This document shows positions 28,401-35,927 of a stretch of 64,000 nt of DNA, piece after piece. Made by a program: the position numbers and the translations under genes. Under the pieces are notes generated by a model. It was not told where the DNA came from. It made no database searches and saw only the letters and a program-made list of their open reading frames with translations. Origin of the DNA: Stenotrophomonas bentonitica (lineage in GTDB: Bacteria > Pseudomonadota > Gammaproteobacteria > Xanthomonadales > Xanthomonadaceae); the NCBI RefSeq assembly GCF_002887735.1, contig NZ_PKQP01000004.1, positions 1-64,000 of the forward strand. The letters are read 5' to 3'. The first letter of the stretch is position 1, and every line of letters starts with the position of its first letter.

Positions 28401-28811
28401 CAGCTCGGCCGCCAGCGCCCATGGCTTGAGCGGATCGGCCGCCGACAGATACGCCTGCAGCGCCGCCATCGGCGGCTGCGCCATCAACACCGGGTCGCGC
28501 AGGGCGGCATACAACCGCCAGCGCAGCCCCTCGGCATTGAGATCGTCATGTTCCCCGGGCACGTTGGCATTGAGGGCGCGGGCGACCAGCTCACCCGGCG
28601 TGAGGAACGCGAGGTTGGCGGCAATGCCATACTCGGCCGCCAGGGTCGATTGCAGCCAGCGGCGCATCGCCACCTGCGGGATCAGCACCACCTCCGGCAC
28701 CAGGATGGATTGGCCCGGCACCGGCGTGCGCAGCGTCGTGGCCAGCAGCGCGGCCAGCACATCGAGCGAGTTGGAGTGGTACAGGCGAAAGTCTGAAGCA
28801 GCGTCGGTCAT
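25464..28811 (-). CDS. recC: Exodeoxyribonuclease V subunit gamma RecC
   Basis: A 1115-residue RecC subunit, which scans for Chi and holds the RecB and RecD motors. Typical stretches include FRLYHSNSLDVLAALLA at the N-terminus, the inactive-helicase region (IAVLAPDIDPYVPYLEAVFG) and VICVLGLNDGDFPRRDP. The ATG at 28811 (MTDAASDF) is preferred over a GTG at 28838. First gene of the recC-recB-recD operon, divergent from mlaF with a 215-bp gap. Confidence 0.95.
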   Translation of the reverse strand: MTDAASDFRLYHSNSLDVLAALLATTLRTPVPGQSILVPEVVLIPQVAMRRWLQSTLAAEYGIAANLAFLTPGELVARALNANVPGEHDDLNAEGLRWRLYAALRDPVLMAQPPMAALQAYLSAADPLKPWALAAELASVFEKYQAWRRDWLLRWDAGAAPNDPQAILWRRIAGGEQYRARRIDAYLARFEGAGQPLPQGLPTRVFAFATLNISPDVLRVLATQARVGTMHFYLPTPTQAYWGDLQTLGEKLRSGAPDPFGEAAGENRLLQAWGAAGRDFMAVLGSYEVVHPSGEIAAYDDPEEDARPDMADGGLSDSLLHRLQRDLFHRRGQPAGELREGLRYDDPSLQVHACHTRLRELQVLHDQLRGLLQDPRFDPPLQARDIAVLAPDIDPYVPYLEAVFGGRSGGDDHIPYALADTSPLAGEPLADVFVHLLGLPVSRFGLNEVLDLLASAPLADAAGLDAVVFDRLHDWLQAAGARWGLDAAHRGQHKAPVDDAFTWQFALDRLLLGHASGSDGDIAGVAPWPELEGSALDALDRLLGLLRVLARYQRALGEAMSPGQWRQRLLALLDALLPEPPQAASSQRALERLRKLINEFARDAETAGFEGDVPPEVLRAHFAGVLAQADTRAPLLTGGVSFGRMVPMRLLPFRVICVLGLNDGDFPRRDPAAGLNQLTAELGTDKRRHGDRSLREDDRFLFLQLFASAEDVFYLSYLGADPRDGSVREPSVLVSELIDAAAEYHLDPPAAARRMTVRHSLQPFAPAAFGGGEEPRRFSYRRQWHPAAGSLGGARRALAPWFATPLPPMESSAAEPELSVDALRRFLTDPASQFLSQRLGLRLPDDVDNGDDVEPLVMAARGGDTVLLQQAVIEATLGQDDTPLYPRLRARALLPSGALGERQFALLQAQTEPYAQALAQWQAGTTADSRRYEVDIDGARLHGRVDGVHPHGLVRLRPGPLNGRAAIRQGLDWLLANAAGDVLPLVQFHEAGDDGLGPHTLPPLGAERAQQVLRRLLQLRSEGLRAPLLYGPSTGWVLYTAAEARREAEGRAKWHGSDRTWGESTGAGYQLALRGHDPFASADSYRQLLHNSFVVFTAVREGRVFPGFDEQGALR

Positions 28812-29026
28812 CGCAGGAGTGTGCCGTAGCCGACGCACGAACGCAGCGCTGCTGGCGGTGCGGACGAGGAAAAGGCGCGGGCCACCACCGGCCCGACACG
28901 CTGTGTTGCAGGTGACGGCATGCCCGCCGCGGCACTGCCCTCACCCGCCCGTGCGACAATACTGCACGGTCCAGTTCGGTTATGTTCAGCCGTTCACCAC
29001 GATCTTACAACGTTGGAATTTTGTTA

Positions 29027-29824
29027 ATGGCGCCCATGACGGTTTCCGAAGAGAGTCTGGTGCAGTTATCCAACGTCCGCATCGACCGCGGCGGACGTAC
29101 GATCCTGCGCGACGTTTCGCTGACCGTTCCGCGCGGCAGCATCACCGCCGTGCTTGGCCCGTCGGGCAGTGGCAAGTCCACGCTGCTGGCGGCGCTGACC
29201 GGTGAGCTGCGCCCGGTGGCCGGCGAGGTCACCCTGTTCGGCCAGCCCATTCCGACGGGCGCACGCGCGCTGTTGGAGATGCGCAAGAGCGTGGGCGTGC
29301 TGCTGCAGGGCAATGGCCTGCTGACCGACCTGACCGTCGCCGAGAACGTGGCCCTGCCACTGCGCACCCATACCCGCCTGCCGAAGCCCGTATTGCGCCG
29401 CCTGGTGCATATGAAGCTGCACGCAGTGGGCCTGCTGGCCGCTGCCGATGCCTGGCCGCGCGAGCTGTCCGGCGGCATGGCGCGGCGTGTGGCCCTGGCC
29501 CGTGCGCTTGCGCTCGACCCGCCGCTGATGATCTACGACGAGCCGCTGACCGGGCTGGACCCGATCGCCTCGGGCGTGATCATGAGCCTGATCCAGCGCC
29601 TCAACCACAGCCTGGGGCTGACCAGCATCATCGTCAGCCACCACGTGCACGAGACCCTGCCGATCTGCGACCAGGTGATCGCCATCGCCAACGGCGGCAT
29701 CGTATTCCAGGGCAGCCCGGCCGCACTTGAATCCAGCCAGGACCCGCTGCTGCGGCAGTTCCTGCATGGTGAGCCGGACGGCCCGATCCCCTTCGATGCC
29801 GCACCACGTGCGAGGGTTGCCTGA
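29027..29824 (+). CDS. mlaF: Phospholipid ABC transporter ATP-binding protein MlaF
   Basis: A 265-residue ABC ATPase of the Mla system, which moves phospholipids between outer and inner membranes and keeps the outer leaflet asymmetric. Walker A GPSGSGKST, signature LSGGMARRVALARAL, Walker B MIYDEPLTGLDPI. The start is placed at 29027 because GGAA lies eight bases upstream; ATG 29036 is an alternative. It shares one base with the start of mlaE (TGATG). Confidence 0.93.
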   Translation: MAPMTVSEESLVQLSNVRIDRGGRTILRDVSLTVPRGSITAVLGPSGSGKSTLLAALTGELRPVAGEVTLFGQPIPTGARALLEMRKSVGVLLQGNGLLTDLTVAENVALPLRTHTRLPKPVLRRLVHMKLHAVGLLAAADAWPRELSGGMARRVALARALALDPPLMIYDEPLTGLDPIASGVIMSLIQRLNHSLGLTSIIVSHHVHETLPICDQVIAIANGGIVFQGSPAALESSQDPLLRQFLHGEPDGPIPFDAAPRARVA

Positions 29825-30573
29825 TGCCGTTCGTTGACGCTACCCGCTCGCTCGGTCGCGCCGGCCTGTTCTCGCTGACGGTACTGCGCGGCTCGCTGCC
29901 GACCGCCGATTTCCTTGCCGAGCTGACCCGCGAAATCTACAAGATCGGCGCACGTTCGCTGCCGATCATTGCCGTAGGCGGCGCGTTCGTGGGCCTGGTG
30001 CTGACCCTGCAGGGCTACCGCACGCTCACCACCTTCGGCGCCGCCGATGCGTTGTCCACGCTGCTTGGCCTCTCGCTGTACCGCGAACTGGCCCCGGTGC
30101 TGACCGCACTGCTGTTCATCGGCCGCGCCGGCAGCTCGATCGCCGCCGAACTGGGCCTGATGCGCGCCACCGACCAGATCAAGGCGCTGGAGCTGATGGC
30201 CATCGACCCGGTGGCCAAGGTCGTCGCCCCGCGCTTCTGGGCGGCGGTGCTGACCGTGCCGCTGCTGACCGGCATCTTCTGCTCGCTGGCGATCAGTGCC
30301 AGCTACTTCGAGGCCGTGCATGTGCTCGGCCTGGACAACGGCGTGTTCTGGTCGGCGCTGAGCAACAGCGTGGACTTCTGGGACGACTTCGGTGTGGCGA
30401 TGCTGAAGTCGGCGATCTTCGGCGGCACCGCGGCCCTGGTCGCTTCCTATGTCGGCTTCCATGCCGAACCCACGATCGAAGGCACGTCGGTCGCCACCAC
30501 GCGCGCGGTGGTCAACGCCTCGCTGCTGGTGCTGGTCTTCAACTTCGTGCTGTCCGCCATGATGTTCCAGTAG
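29824..30573 (+). CDS. mlaE: Phospholipid ABC transporter permease MlaE
   Basis: A 249-residue permease with about five or six membrane segments. Conserved MlaE features include GGAFVGLVLTLQGYRTL, LYRELAPVLTALLFIGRAGSSIAAELG and ATDQIKALELMAIDP. Its stop codon directly abuts a 21-bp palindromic repeat (30574-30594), and a 117-bp gap then separates it from mlaD. Confidence 0.94.
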   Translation: MPFVDATRSLGRAGLFSLTVLRGSLPTADFLAELTREIYKIGARSLPIIAVGGAFVGLVLTLQGYRTLTTFGAADALSTLLGLSLYRELAPVLTALLFIGRAGSSIAAELGLMRATDQIKALELMAIDPVAKVVAPRFWAAVLTVPLLTGIFCSLAISASYFEAVHVLGLDNGVFWSALSNSVDFWDDFGVAMLKSAIFGGTAALVASYVGFHAEPTIEGTSVATTRAVVNASLLVLVFNFVLSAMMFQ

Positions 30574-30594
30574 GTACCGACCGTTGGTCGGTAC
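30574..30594. repeat. 21-bp REP-like palindrome GTACCGACC-N3-GGTCGGTAC
   Basis: Perfect inverted repeat GTACCGACC / GGTCGGTAC with a GTT loop, beginning at the base after the mlaE stop codon. The same palindrome with the loop AAC occurs at 47849-47869, where it abuts the stop codon of the glycerophosphodiesterase gene. It is probably a REP-type element, able to stabilise mRNA ends or cause partial termination inside the mla operon. Confidence 0.7.
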
Positions 30595-30690
30595 GGCCGT
30601 TGTCCCTGGCCAGCACCCCCGCTTCAGTACGCAAAGACTTCCCGCCCGGACACCTGTCCAGGCACCTGACAAAGAACAGTGAGATATCCC

Positions 30691-31218
30691 ATGGCCATCC
30701 GCGGTCCCAGACTCGAATTTTCCGTCGGCGCGTTCCTGCTGCTGGCGCTGGCCTCGCTGCTGGTGCTGGCCGTGGCCTCCACCAATCAACGGTGGGGCAC
30801 CGGCGGCAGCGGCTACGAACTCAAGGCGCGCTTCACCCAGATCGGCCAGCTGCGCAAGCAGGCGCCGGTCAAGATCGGCGGCGTGACCATCGGCCAGGTC
30901 TCGGGCATCGAACTGGATCCCCAGAAGTTCGACTCGATCGTGACCCTCAAGCTGGACGGCAAGTTCAAGGATCTGCCGGCCGACACCTCGGCCGGCATAT
31001 TCACCAGCGGTTTGCTCGGCGAGAGCTATATCGGTCTGCAGCCGGGCGGTGACCCGGATGTGCTCAAGTCCGGCGACGAGATCGTCTTCACCCAGCCGGC
31101 GGTGGACCTGCTCCAGCTGGTCGGCAAGTACATGTTCAGCGGTCCGGCCAATACCGGTGGCGCTGACTCCCACGATGGCAACGGCGCGCCTGCGCCTGCA
31201 ACGGAACCGCAACCATGA
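30691..31218 (+). CDS. mlaD: MCE-domain phospholipid transport protein MlaD
   Basis: A 175-residue inner-membrane-anchored MCE protein: one N-terminal membrane helix (FSVGAFLLLALASLLVLAVA) and an MCE domain (YELKARFTQIGQLRKQAPVKIGG... GLLGESYIGLQPGG). It forms the hexameric ring that passes lipid between MlaFEB and MlaC. The ATG at 30691 follows a 117-bp gap with a REP palindrome; a GTG at 30679 is possible. Coupled to mlaC by an ATGA overlap. Confidence 0.93.
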   Translation: MAIRGPRLEFSVGAFLLLALASLLVLAVASTNQRWGTGGSGYELKARFTQIGQLRKQAPVKIGGVTIGQVSGIELDPQKFDSIVTLKLDGKFKDLPADTSAGIFTSGLLGESYIGLQPGGDPDVLKSGDEIVFTQPAVDLLQLVGKYMFSGPANTGGADSHDGNGAPAPATEPQP

Positions 31219-31877
31219 AAAAGACCCTGATCCCGGCGCTGCTGGCCTCGGCCCTGCTCGCCGCCACGCCCTCGCTCTCCTTCGCCCAGGCCGCTCCCGC
31301 TGCCGCTGCCGCCCAGCAGGGCCAGGCCAGCAAGGCGGTGATGGACGCCAGCACCCGCATCCTGACCTCGCTGCAGCAGCGCCGCACCGAGTTCCGGGCC
31401 AACCCGGCCGTGCTGCGTGACTTCATCAACAGCGAGCTCAACAAGACCTTCGACCGCGACTACGCCGCCCGCCTGGTGCTGGGCGTGCACGGCCGCGGCG
31501 CCTCCGATGCCGACGTCAAGCTGTTCGCCGATGCGATGGCCGACAACCTGATGCAGCGCTACGGTTCGGCCCTGCTCGAGATCCAGGGCAAGCCGACCTT
31601 CCGCCTGAAGAGCGAGTCGCCGCTGCCGGGCAACCGCGGCGTGCGCGTGTCCACCGAGCTGATCCGCGCCGGCAACGAGCCGACCCCGGTCGACTACCTG
31701 ATGCGCAACGTCAACGGCCAGTGGAAGATCTTCGATGTGATGATCGAAGGCATTTCCTACGTGCAGACCTTCAAGACCCAGTTCGACGCCCCGCTGCGCC
31801 AGAAGTCGATCCAGCAGGTCGCCACCGAACTGCGCAACGGCAGCATGCAGGCCGGGCAGGCCCCGCGTGGCAAGTAA
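31215..31877 (+). CDS. mlaC: Periplasmic phospholipid carrier MlaC
   Basis: A 220-residue soluble periplasmic protein with a signal peptide (LIPALLASALLAATPSLSFA) and the Tol-Tol-Ttg2/MlaC fold: NKTFDRDYAARLVLG, VDYLMRNVNGQWKIFDV and IEGISYVQTFKTQF. It shuttles phospholipid between MlaA-porin and MlaFEDB. The ATG overlaps the mlaD stop; the gene end overlaps mlaB by 11 bases. Confidence 0.93.
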   Translation: MKKTLIPALLASALLAATPSLSFAQAAPAAAAAQQGQASKAVMDASTRILTSLQQRRTEFRANPAVLRDFINSELNKTFDRDYAARLVLGVHGRGASDADVKLFADAMADNLMQRYGSALLEIQGKPTFRLKSESPLPGNRGVRVSTELIRAGNEPTPVDYLMRNVNGQWKIFDVMIEGISYVQTFKTQFDAPLRQKSIQQVATELRNGSMQAGQAPRGK

Positions 31878-32178
31878 CAGCGCCAGCGTGCAGCGCAACG
31901 GTGCCTCGCTGGTGTTCAGTGGGGTGCTCGACCGCGCGGCGGTGACGGCCCTGTGGCCCTCGCTGGCCGCGCTGGACGGCGTGCAGCAGTTGGATCTGGC
32001 GGCGGTGAGCAAGCTGGACAGTGCCGGCCTGGCCCTGCTGGCCGAGCTGGCCGCACGCCTGCGTGCAAACGGGACCGCGCCGACGATCATCGGCAGCCCG
32101 GACGGTTTCACCGACCTCAGTGCCGCCTACCGGCTGGCACCCACCCTGGATTTCCATGCCCTTTCTGCGGCGAGCTGA
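31867..32178 (+). CDS. mlaB: STAS-domain protein MlaB
   Basis: A 103-residue STAS domain protein, the cytoplasmic accessory subunit that stabilises MlaF. LDLAAVSKLDSAGLALLAEL is the typical STAS core with the Asp-Ser pair. It starts with GTG at 31867 inside the end of mlaC, and mlaA begins two bases after its stop codon. Confidence 0.9.
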   Translation: MASNSASVQRNGASLVFSGVLDRAAVTALWPSLAALDGVQQLDLAAVSKLDSAGLALLAELAARLRANGTAPTIIGSPDGFTDLSAAYRLAPTLDFHALSAAS

Positions 32179-32179
32179 C

Positions 32180-33178
32180 ATGAACGTCATACGCACCCTC
32201 CCCCTCCTCGTGCTGGCGCTGGCCCTGAGCGCCTGTGCCGGCAAACCCGCACGCGACAGCGCACCGGTCAGCGTCGAGGTCGCCCCTGCGGCGGCACCGG
32301 TGGCCGATGTGGCCGACACGCCCGTGGTACCGGCCGACGCCGTCGCCGACAGCACGGCCCCGGCCGCGCAGGCCGGTACCGACCCGGCGGCGGAACCGGC
32401 CACGGCCGGCACCGCGCCGACCAACGCCGAGGACGACTTCGCTGCGTTGTACGGCGGGCCCGCCCCGAGCGCGGATGGCACCGAGCCCAGCGGCACCCCG
32501 TACGATCCGTGGGAACCGTTCAACCGCAAGGTGCACAGCTTCAACAACGTGGTCGACCGTGCGGTCGCACGCCCGCTGGCGGTGGCCTACACCAATGTGG
32601 TGCCGCGCTTCGCCCGCACCGGCGTGAGCAACTTCTTCAGCAACCTGCGCGCACCGGTGACGATCACCAACCAGCTGCTGCAGGGCCGTCCGGACGATGC
32701 CTGGGACAGCCTGGGCCGCTTCCTGATGAACTCCACGCTGGGTATCGGCGGGCTGTTCGATCCGGCCAGCAAGGCCATGGTGCCGCGTCGCAAGGAAGAC
32801 TTCGGTCAGACCCTGGGCACGTGGGGCTGGCGCCGTTCGCGCTACGTGGAGCTGCCGTTCTTCGGCCCGCGTACCGTGCGCGATGTGTTCGGCCTGGCCG
32901 GCGACATGCCGCTCTCGCCGATCCGCACGATCGAAGAGGACAAGATCCGCATCGGCCTGCAGGGCCTGCAGCTGGTGGACATGCGTTCGCAGCTGCTGGC
33001 GGTCGATGACATGCGCGACAACGCCGTGGACGAGTATTCGCTCGTGCGCGATGCATGGCTGCAGCGCCGCAACTACCAGATCGAGAACGACCTGCGTGGC
33101 AAGCATGCGCGCGGCAAGGACGATCCGGACGCCCCGATTCCGGTCGATGCGATGCCGATGCCGAACTGGGGTAACTGA
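32180..33178 (+). CDS. mlaA: Outer-membrane lipoprotein MlaA (VacJ)
   Basis: A 332-residue lipoprotein. The signal sequence ends in the lipobox LALSAC (Cys19); then comes a long Ala/Pro-rich linker (to about residue 105) and the VacJ domain (YDPWEPFNRKVHSFNN, NSTLGIGGLFDPASKAM, DFGQTLGTWGW). It removes phospholipids from the outer leaflet and hands them to MlaC. In E. coli mlaA lies apart from mlaFEDCB; here it closes the same operon and is followed by a strong terminator. The linker makes it longer than the ~250-residue E. coli protein. Confidence 0.94.
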   Translation: MNVIRTLPLLVLALALSACAGKPARDSAPVSVEVAPAAAPVADVADTPVVPADAVADSTAPAAQAGTDPAAEPATAGTAPTNAEDDFAALYGGPAPSADGTEPSGTPYDPWEPFNRKVHSFNNVVDRAVARPLAVAYTNVVPRFARTGVSNFFSNLRAPVTITNQLLQGRPDDAWDSLGRFLMNSTLGIGGLFDPASKAMVPRRKEDFGQTLGTWGWRRSRYVELPFFGPRTVRDVFGLAGDMPLSPIRTIEEDKIRIGLQGLQLVDMRSQLLAVDDMRDNAVDEYSLVRDAWLQRRNYQIENDLRGKHARGKDDPDAPIPVDAMPMPNWGN

Positions 33179-33190
33179 TCCCCCACGAGA

Positions 33191-33217
33191 AAGCCCCGCC
33201 GAAGCGGGGCTTTTTTT
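33191..33217 (+). terminator. Rho-independent terminator of the mla operon
   Basis: AGCCCCGC (33192-33199), a CGAA loop and GCGGGGCT (33204-33211) form a GC-rich stem followed by an uninterrupted T tract to 33217. It lies 13 bases after the mlaA stop codon and before the convergent glutathione peroxidase gene. Confidence 0.92.
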
Positions 33218-33234
33218 GTTCCCGCGTCAGCCGA

Positions 33235-33795
33235 TCAGGCCGCCAGCGCGGCGTCGATCGCGGCCACCAGACGGGTATCGTCGGCCGGCACGTCCGGGGC
33301 GAAGCGCGCGATGACCTGGCCGTCGCGGCCGATCAGGAACTTCTCGAAGTTCCACAGCACGCCCGGGGCGGCATTGACCACCAGCTCGGGGTACTTGGCC
33401 ACGGCGCCCTGCAGCTTTTCGCGCATCGGGCCTTCGCCGGTGGCGGTCGGCTGCGCGGCGGTCAGCTGCTGGTACAGCGGATGGGTGTCCTCACCGGCCA
33501 CGCTGATCTTGGCGAACATCGGGAAGCTGACGTTGTACTCGAGCTGGCAGAACTGCTGGATGTCCGCTTCGCTGCCCGGTTCCTGGGCCAGGAAGTTGTT
33601 GGCGGGGAAGCCCAGCACTTCCAGGCCGGCGGCCTGCTTGTCGGCGTACAGCGCCTGCAGACCTTCGTACTGCGGGGTCAGGCCGCACTTGGAGGCGACA
33701 TTGACCACCAGCAGCACCTTGCCGCGGTAATCGGCCAGCGAGGTCGGCTGACCTTCGATGGTGGTGACGGGGATGTCGTAGACGGTCTGGCTCAC
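33235..33795 (-). CDS. Glutathione peroxidase (thiol peroxidase, GPx family)
   Basis: A 186-residue GPx-family peroxidase reducing peroxides. NVASKCGLTPQYEGLQALY carries the peroxidatic cysteine in place of selenocysteine, GFPANNFLAQEPGS the second motif, and WNFEKFLIGRDGQVI the conserved Trp/Asn region. The GTG at 33795 is chosen because AAGGA(A) lies six to seven bases upstream; an earlier GTG at 33828 has no such site. It is cytoplasmic (no signal peptide). Confidence 0.9.
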   Translation of the reverse strand: MSQTVYDIPVTTIEGQPTSLADYRGKVLLVVNVASKCGLTPQYEGLQALYADKQAAGLEVLGFPANNFLAQEPGSEADIQQFCQLEYNVSFPMFAKISVAGEDTHPLYQQLTAAQPTATGEGPMREKLQGAVAKYPELVVNAAPGVLWNFEKFLIGRDGQVIARFAPDVPADDTRLVAAIDAALAA

Positions 33796-33851
33796 GGCAG
33801 GTTCCTTGCGTTGGATCAGGGGAGGCACAGCATAGCCGTGCCGCGGGAAGC

Positions 33852-34220
33852 TCAGTCGACGCAGATCGTGCCCAGTGCCACGCCGCCATCGATGCGCTGG
33901 CGGCAGCCGAAGTTCTGGCTGACATCACGCTGGCAGACGCCGCGCGCGGCCGTTCCCGGCGCGACATCGCTCGTGGCCAGGCATTGGCCGCTGCAGTCGG
34001 CCTTGGCGCTGCAGACCTTGCCGGCATCGGCGTAGGGCACCACGCACTGCACGCGCTGCAGGCGACCCAGCGGCTGCAGACTGCCACCGGCGGCGGTGCA
34101 TGCGGCAGCGCTCGGTGTGGCGGAGGTGGTCGCCGCGGTGTCGGCAGGGGTATCGACAGGTGGCGTACTGCTGCACCCGGCCAGGGCGAGCAGGAGGGAC
34201 AGCATCAGGGTCAGGCGCAT
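33852..34220 (-). CDS. Putative cysteine-rich lipoprotein (122 aa)
   Basis: Signal sequence MRLTLMLSLLLALAGC with a lipobox cysteine at residue 16, then a Thr/Ala/Pro linker and a domain with about seven cysteines (CTAAGG, QCVVPY, VCSAKADCSGQC, GVCQRD, GCRQ, TICVD), likely disulfide-bonded in the periplasm. AAGGAA precedes the ATG at 34220. I do not recognise a named family. It lies between gpx and rmuC on the same strand. Confidence 0.75.
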   Translation of the reverse strand: MRLTLMLSLLLALAGCSSTPPVDTPADTAATTSATPSAAACTAAGGSLQPLGRLQRVQCVVPYADAGKVCSAKADCSGQCLATSDVAPGTAARGVCQRDVSQNFGCRQRIDGGVALGTICVD

Positions 34221-34306
34221 CGGCGTTCCTTGGAAGGCGGAAGAGAGACAGGGCAGAGCGTGTGCCGCGCAGCATGCGTGATCGCCTGCATGCATGGCGT
34301 CGGCGC

Positions 34307-35890
34307 TCACTCCTGCGCGGCGCTGGTCTCGTCGCCGGCCACGTCCTCGTCCTCGCCGCTCATGTCGCCGAGCAGGTCCTGGGTCTGTTCGCTGCCCAGC
34401 GTTTCCACGCTGCGCAGGCGGCGCTCGATGGTGCGCGTCTTGCGGCTGGCTTCACCGAGGCTGCGGCCGACGGTGGTGATCTGCTTCTCGGCTTTTTCCA
34501 GGATGCCGGCGAACTTGCCGAACTCACTTTTGACCGCACCGAGCAGGCCCCACACTTCGCTGGAGCGCTGTTCGATGGCCAGCGTGCGGAAGCCCATCTG
34601 CAGGCTGTTGAGCAGCGCGGTGACGGTGGTCGGGCCGGCCACCACCACGCGGTGGTCGCGCTGCAGCAGGTCGATCAGGCCGGGGCGGCGGATCACTTCG
34701 GCGTACAGGCTTTCGGTCGGCAGGAACATCACCGCGAAATCAGTGGTGTGCGGCGGGGCGATGTACTTGTCGCAGATCGATTTGGCCTGGATGCGGATCG
34801 CGCGCTCCAGCTGCGCGCCCTGCACGCGCACCCCCTCGACATCGCCCTGTTCCTGCGCATCGAGCAGGCGTTCGTAATCCTCGCGCGGGAACTTGGAATC
34901 GATCGGCAGCCACACCGGCGTGTCTTCGTGGCCACGACCCGGAAGGCGCACCGCGATGTCCACGATCTCGTTGCTGTCCGGGCGCACTTTGACGCCGCGC
35001 GCGTACTGCTCCTGGGTGAGCGTCTGCTCGAGGATGTTGTCCAGCTGCACTTCGCCCCAGCTGCCGCGGTTCTTGACGTTGGTCAGCACGCGCTTGAGGT
35101 CGCCCACGCCGGTGGCCAGCTGCTGCATCTCGCCAAGCCCGCGCTGGACCTGCTCCAGCCGCTCGGAGACCAGCTGGAACGAAGCACCCAGGCGGGTTTC
35201 CAAGGTGGTCTGCAGCTTCTCGTCCACGGTCACGCGCATCTGGTCGAGCTTCTCGGCGTTGTCGCTCTGCAGGCTCTTGAGCTGCTGCTCGAGCGTGGCG
35301 CGCATCTCGCCGATACGCTGCTCGTTGCGCTGGGTCATTTCCTGCAGGCGCAGGCCCAGCGATTCACCCAGGCGCTGCTGCGACTGCCCGGTTTCCTCGC
35401 GGCCCAGGCGCGCGTCTTCGGCCAGGGCCTGGCGCAGCGCGGCCATGTGGCTGTCGGTGCGCGTGGTCAGGTCCACCAGCTGCTGGCCGAACGCTTCAAT
35501 GCGCGCCTGCTGCTGTTGCCCGAATGCTTCCAGCTGCGCACGCACTTCCTGCATGCGCAGTGCCAGCAGGTCGCCGGTGCGCTGCTGGCTGAGCGTGCTT
35601 TCCTCGCGGGCCTTGCGCGCGTCTTCACCGAGCGCATCGCGCAGCAGGTCCAGGCGCTGGTCGGTGCGGGTGGAGAGATCGGTCAGCGCGCGCGCGAAAC
35701 TCTCCAGCCGGGCATCCTGCTGGCGGCCCAGGCCTTCGAGCTGCTCACGCAGTTCGCTGCGGCCGACCCGCGCTTCCTCGCGCAGGGTCTGTTCGAGGCC
35801 GCCGTTGCCGGAACGCCGCAGCAGCGCGAGCAGCTGCAGCACGAGGACGGCACACACCAGGCCGCCGAGAATGAGGAATTCGGTTTGCAT
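34307..35890 (-). CDS. rmuC: DNA recombination protein RmuC
   Basis: A 527-residue RmuC homologue: N-terminal membrane helix (LILGGLVCAVLVLQLLALL), about 220 residues of coiled coil, then the conserved RmuC nuclease-like domain (NRGSWGEVQLDNILEQTL, WLPIDSKFPREDYERL, VMFLPTESLYAEVIRRPGL). It limits inversions at short inverted repeats; the precise activity is unsettled. A Glu-rich C-terminal tail (MSGEDEDVAGDETSAAQE) ends the protein. Confidence 0.92.
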   Translation of the reverse strand: MQTEFLILGGLVCAVLVLQLLALLRRSGNGGLEQTLREEARVGRSELREQLEGLGRQQDARLESFARALTDLSTRTDQRLDLLRDALGEDARKAREESTLSQQRTGDLLALRMQEVRAQLEAFGQQQQARIEAFGQQLVDLTTRTDSHMAALRQALAEDARLGREETGQSQQRLGESLGLRLQEMTQRNEQRIGEMRATLEQQLKSLQSDNAEKLDQMRVTVDEKLQTTLETRLGASFQLVSERLEQVQRGLGEMQQLATGVGDLKRVLTNVKNRGSWGEVQLDNILEQTLTQEQYARGVKVRPDSNEIVDIAVRLPGRGHEDTPVWLPIDSKFPREDYERLLDAQEQGDVEGVRVQGAQLERAIRIQAKSICDKYIAPPHTTDFAVMFLPTESLYAEVIRRPGLIDLLQRDHRVVVAGPTTVTALLNSLQMGFRTLAIEQRSSEVWGLLGAVKSEFGKFAGILEKAEKQITTVGRSLGEASRKTRTIERRLRSVETLGSEQTQDLLGDMSGEDEDVAGDETSAAQE

Positions 35891-35927
35891 GCGCCAAGTG
35901 TAGGCCGCGGCGGTCTCATTGGCTGCG

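Noticed and set aside
23077..28796. Long plus-strand frames opposite recB and recC
   Set aside because: Shadows of well-supported RecB and RecC; Arg/Gln/Gly-rich without domains.
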